Shown here one piece after another: positions 59,901 through 64,000 of a stretch of 64,000 bases of DNA; the first letter of the stretch is position 1, and each line of letters begins with the position of its first letter. The DNA lies in assembly GCA_013399115.1 (NCBI GenBank), contig VXAA01000911.1, positions 1-64,000 of the forward strand, read 5' to 3'. The position numbers and the translations under genes were made by a program. Below the pieces are notes generated by a model. The model searched no databases. It worked only from the letters and a program-made list of their open reading frames with translations, and was not told where the DNA came from. The DNA comes from Anseranas semipalmata. Its lineage: Eukaryota; Chordata; Aves; Anseriformes; Anseranatidae.

Positions 59901-60708
59901 CAGCCCTTCTTCTTAAATAAGCACTTTCTGTGTTGTCTCATTTCCAGACTTAGGCATAATGTTGCTATCAAAGCCTCCCCCTTGGCTTTGTCATGCAGTG
60001 TAGCATATTTTTGCCCTTAAGCAACAGAAACAGATGATACGCTGAAGCTAACTATCCTTGTCTTGAAACTGCCAGAGTGGGGCGAGGAGTCCCAGCCACA
60101 GTGGGTACATGTCTGGTACAGGCGCCTTTCTTCTGTTTAATCTGTGCCAGTTGCCAGCTGCCTCTTTTCAAGGCTGAGAGTTCAGCCGAGTAGTCTGTCT
60201 TCAACTTGTGCTCCCAAGAAAATAATTTTCAAATCTAGGCATTTCTTTAGTTTGGCATACCTGGTGCAACCATATAAATGATCCAAGGAAGGACCACAGG
60301 GTTTGTGAGGGTAGATGATAATTCAGTGAATGCTCCATTCTGCCTGAGGCAGCTAAATGGGTCACCCGAAGCTAAGTGTCATAAATTATGCATACAGGCT
60401 GGAGGTCTTTGGGGTAGCAACCTCTCGCTGTTGTTCAGTAGAGAGTAGAAGCTTAATCTGTGAGGACAGCTTCATTGTATGCTGCTATTTATCCCTAGGA
60501 TAAGCAGACCTCACCTTGATTTTTTTGACCATAACAAGAACAGCAGGGAGAGGCAGAAGGGGAAATCATTGCATTAGGCAAAAGGAAAGTTGTGCCAGAA
60601 GGAGCACCAAGAGCACTCAGCAATGTTGTCCATTACGCTTCATGACTGCCTATTTGAAATTTTGAGTTACTGGAAAGCTGTCTGTGCTTGTACTTGTAGC
60701 CAAGGGTT
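56951..60708. other. No recognised gene; noncoding stretch
   Basis: Overlapping short frames only. A T21 run lies at 59599-59619. The sequence to its right, read on the minus strand, ends at this A21 equivalent, but I recognise no retrocopied gene in it and see no polyadenylation signal close to it. Confidence 0.6.
59599..59619. repeat. Poly(T) run, 21 bases
   Basis: The longest homopolymer in the window. It opens false Phe- or Lys-rich frames on both strands. Confidence 0.95.
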
Positions 60709-61495
60709 GATGGACAGGCTGCAGAAGTGGGCCCAAGAGAACCTAATGAGGTTCAACAAGGCCAAGTGCAAGGTGATGCACTTGGGCTGGGGCAATCCCA
60801 GGTACTTATACAGACTGGGAGAAGCAGAACTCGAGAGCAGCCCTGCGGAGAAGGACTTGGGGGTCCTGCTGGATGAGAAGCTGGACATGAGCCGGCAGAG
60901 CGCGCTGGCGGCCCGGAAGGCCAACTATGTCCTGGGCCGCATTAAAAAAGGGGTGGCCAGCAGGGAGAGGGAGGTGATTGTCCCCCTCTACTCTGCTGTG
61001 GTGAGACCCCACCTGGAATACTGCGTGCAGGCCTGGGGCCCCCAGCACAAGAAGGATGTGGAGCTCTTGGAACGGGTCCAGAGGAGGGCCACTAAGATGA
61101 TCAGAGGGCTGGAACACCTCTCCTATGAAGAAAGGTTGAGGGAACTGGGCTTGTTTAGCTTGGAGAAGAGAAGGCTCCGGGGAGACCTCATTGTGGCCTT
61201 CCAGTACTTGAAGGGAGCATATAAACAGGAGGGGGAATGCCTGTTTACACATGTTGATAGTGATAGGACAAGGGGGAATGGTTTTCAACTAAGACAGGGG
61301 AGATTTAGGTTGGATATTAGGAGGAAGTTTTTCACTCAGAGGGTGGTGAGGCACTGGAACAGGTTGCCCAGAGAGGTTGTGGCTGCCCCATCCCTGGAGG
61401 CATTCAAGGCCAGGCTGGATGTGGCTCTGGGCAGCCTGCTCTGGTGGTTGGCAACCCTGCCCAGAGCAGGGGGGTTGAAACTAGATGATCTTTAA
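60709..61495 (+). pseudogene. CR1 ORF2 reverse transcriptase, C-terminal fragment
   Basis: In the intact element, ORF2 encodes an apurinic-like endonuclease followed by a reverse transcriptase that copies CR1 RNA at nicked chromosomal DNA. Only the part after the catalytic palm is left: the thumb and C-terminal domain, about 262 residues, ending at the family's usual LDDL stop. No promoter or natural start codon belongs to it. It is an inert remnant despite its open frame, and gene finders may call it as a protein. Confidence 0.9.
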
Positions 61496-61531
61496 GGTCC
61501 TTTTCAACCCAGGCCATTCTATGATTCTATG
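60709..61531 (+). mobile_element. CR1 LINE, 5'-truncated, with open ORF2 C-terminus
   Basis: From about 60709 the sequence is CR1 ORF2, cut at the 5' side within the reverse transcriptase. The matching part starts at [15 protein letters not shown] and includes [79 protein letters not shown] and HWNRLP. It ends in LDDL and a TAA stop at 61493-61495. The 3' UTR and two ATTCTATG octamers end at 61531. The frame is open for about 260 codons without a stop or frameshift, unlike the other copies, so the insertion is probably the youngest here. The frame extends upstream to 60590 only by chance. It lacks the endonuclease and the catalytic reverse transcriptase motifs and cannot move by itself. Confidence 0.95.
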
Positions 61532-62295
61532 TTTGCAGAAGACATGCAATCCTGCCCTGATGCCTTCAGTAAGTATAGGGCGCTGGTCAAAAGATTTCCT
61601 GCGTGCTGCCAAAAATACCAAACCTCTTGATTGCTGTCAAAAACCTGGAGGATTTGCAGCACTTTCAGACTTTTTCACTGTTGAAGTGTTCTACTTAATA
61701 TCCCCAAAACAACTGTAGATCTGTATGATTCTGATTGCAGTGCAAGGCTGTCAAACAGTATCTGTCCCCATTTTGTAGTTTTTCCTTTGCTCTCTTTCTA
61801 GAAATGCAAGCCTGTTCCTCACCTGCCCTCCACTCTAGGCTCTAATTCAAGTCCTGCAGGAAACGCCAGCAGCGTTGCTGCTTTCAGAAAGGCAGATGCA
61901 TGCTTTGGTTTGACAAGGCTCGTGCAAATATATCCATCTTCTTCAGGGTTAATAGTGGTTGATTCTTTGATCCAGTCTCCCATCTGGGTACAGCTGTGGT
62001 GAATGGACCATACCTGCTCTTGGCATTACCCTGAGTTCCTCAAGGGGATTCAGAATCCATTGTAAATCCCAGGACAGTTCACTGGCTCTTTCCTTGTATT
62101 TTAGCCACTGAGTTTCTTTCATCCCTGATGACTAGAGAGACATACCAGCTTCTTTCCATACAGTATCTCTGTTGATATAGTTAGCAATGTGCAAAACAAT
62201 TTAAGATTATTTACTCTCCTAAGTGCTATGACTAAAAGAGGGAGCTGACTTGTAAGCATCTTTGAGGATAAGCATAAGAAGTCCTCTGTTACTTG

Positions 62296-62334
62296 GAAAA
62301 AACAAAGCAAAAACAAACAACAACAACAAAAAAA
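62296..62334. repeat. (CAA)n/(CAAA)n tract
   Basis: Interrupted CAAA and CAA units ending in an A run. Confidence 0.88.
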
Positions 62335-63606
62335 GGAGCTGCAAAAACAGTCCAAGAGATATTATTGGTAAAACACTTTTATTTATTTGCTGTGTTGTCT
62401 TTTTTTTTCTCTCCCATTTAGCTGGATGGAATAGTATTTTATGAGCTGTATTAACTGAATCTTGGCTGCAGATTGACTCTGACTTGGAAATGGCTATGAA
62501 ACACAGAGACGAGCCAAATCAGGGACCTTACAGTGTAGTGTCTAGAGCTATTGTCAATCTGAAATTCTTGCACCTTGCCAATACGTCGGTTTTGGGTGAC
62601 TCTCAGGTCACATGGATGCAGGGCACAAGTCAGGCTGAAGCATGCAGATACTCAGGAAATAGGGGACTGCAGGCATCCTGAGCAGGACTGTAGATTATTA
62701 TTCACTACCATTTACACAGTGCTCTGAAAATGATAAGTTCTGTCCAAATGTTCACTTGAACTTTAGCATTTATTAAATCCAACAGAATTTTTTGGGGGGG
62801 ACTTTATTTTCAAGATGTTGCAACTGGACAATCCATTTTCACTATGGTTTTCTGTTTTTGTTCATTTAACTATTTAAGGAAATTATGGGGAAAACTTTCT
62901 GTTAAGAAAGCAATCTTGCAGTATGCAACTGGCTGCCTTAATACCCAGCACTGGTTCTCTGTTGTGACTGCAGCATGAAATGCTGTAGATTTTGTTTTCT
63001 TTTTGTGGCTGGAATAAACTGTGTATATATTGAGACCAGGGAGGGTAATTAGAGTTAGATGTAGTTCTTCACTGAACCTTAAAAATTTTGGTTTTGATAA
63101 AATAACCTCTAGTTTCCCACTTTCTGGAGCAGGGTACAGACTGACCAGCAGTTACTGCACTCAGTATGGTAGGAGTAGCAGGCTGAAATCCTCTGGCTTG
63201 TGTTACACAGAAGACCTCAGGCCAGCAGATCCATCAGTCCATTCCAGCCTGGAGATCTGTGAATCTGGCCCAGGATCCAGGAGAACACTGCCCAATGTCA
63301 GGCTTTGAAGTACAGGCTCCCAAATCTCAGACATGCTTAAACCCCTAGCAGCACCTGCTGATGTTGGAAGCTGGTTTGGGAGCCTCAGCACGCCTGAGGA
63401 TGAAGCTGCTTTGTCCAGGTGACTGAAAGTGGTTGACTTCAGGACTGATTTTGGAAATCTCAGCCTATTTTGGGGAGGCCCTAATCTTTCAGGCAGTGCA
63501 GCCCTCCAGACTTGTGCTTAAAACAGTGAAGAGGCTGCCCACCTGATCAAGGTTTGACATACAAGGAACTATATGGTCCTAGCAAATGATAAAAATATGT
63601 AAGGAG

Positions 63607-63627
63607 TTTTTGTTTGTTTGTTTGTTT
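63607..63627. repeat. (TTTG)n microsatellite
   Basis: Four to five GTTT units. Confidence 0.9.
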
Positions 63628-64000
63628 CATTTTGTTTTCTCCACCCCCAGGGTGTCTTGCTGGGTAAGGCAGTCCCTCTCAGTACAGTTTCTTTATGCTC
63701 TTCATCCTCCTGCTGCATAGAGTCACAGCCTTTAACATTTTTCACCTTTTTTAATTTAATGTGTATATTAGTACAGTGAATGAGTCATCTGACATATTTA
63801 AGTGCAAACCTTAGAAGGAGATAGCTCTAAAATTGCCTTTTCTACTGGAAACTGATAAGCTCATTACATATGCAAAAAAGGATGTGTACATCAGGCAAAA
63901 CCAATATATGACTTGGGAGCAAAGACCAGTCTGAAATACAAAATATATCTAACGATGAATTTTAACACCTTATTAAATCATAGCTCTGCCATCTGATTAG

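Larger units (their letters stand above)
61532..64000. other. No recognised gene; noncoding stretch
   Basis: It holds a (CAA)n-like tract at 62296-62334, a T9 run at 62400-62408 and a (TTTG)n tract at 63607-63627. Near 63.28-63.49 kb the text has the look of a decayed repeat that I cannot name. No coding sequence that I can name. Confidence 0.55.

Noticed and set aside
60590..60708. Upstream extension of the CR1 ORF2 frame to a Met at 60590
   Set aside because: The first 40 or so residues have no resemblance to CR1. They come from the insertion site and are in frame by chance.
1..64000. tRNA, rRNA, small RNA, CRISPR or bacterial operon features
   Set aside because: I looked for tRNA B boxes, known microRNA seeds in hairpins, and direct-repeat arrays with spacers. 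None was found apart from the decayed SINE head at 53.04 kb.

Overview
The window looks like noncoding vertebrate nuclear DNA from a bird. The diagnostic evidence is a set of CR1 retrotransposon copies, several ending in the octamer tail ATTCTATG/ATTCTGTG that is typical of avian CR1. A roughly 1.1 kb solo LTR of a type I know from bird genomes supports the same reading, as do relics of old amniote SINEs. Base composition is AT-rich and CpG-poor, with scattered microsatellites and long homopolymers. Four runs of N mark assembly gaps. I see no bacterial or organellar gene organisation, rRNA, tRNA or CRISPR array, and no protein-coding gene that I can name.

Layout. 1-395: minus-strand piece of the rarely retained 5' (ORF1) part of a CR1, running off the window edge. 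396-21049: no recognised gene, with simple repeats, small tandem duplications and a few splice-flanked ORFs of unknown status. 21050-21662: plus-strand CR1 interrupted by a 496-base gap. 21663-29242: unannotated except an old foldback-type relic near 24.8 kb. 29243-29776 and 32251-32349: two plus-strand CR1 3' copies. 33.2-33.8 kb: a SOX/homeobox-motif cluster followed by a SINE tail relic. 36.15-36.25 kb: a CpG-rich, splice-flanked ORF. 38294-39387: solo LTR in minus orientation. 49327-49440: CR1 tail. 53034-53336: nearly full-length ancient tRNA-derived MIR-type SINE. 56621-56950: minus-strand CR1. 60709-61531: CR1 with an open C-terminal ORF2 segment.

No genes act together here. The window is best read as an intron of a large gene or an intergenic stretch, and the sequence alone does not decide which. 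Long T runs outnumber long A runs by about three to one on the given strand, which would fit an intron transcribed left to right. The five splice-flanked ORF candidates are reported as low-confidence leads. I did not find a convincing undescribed biological system.
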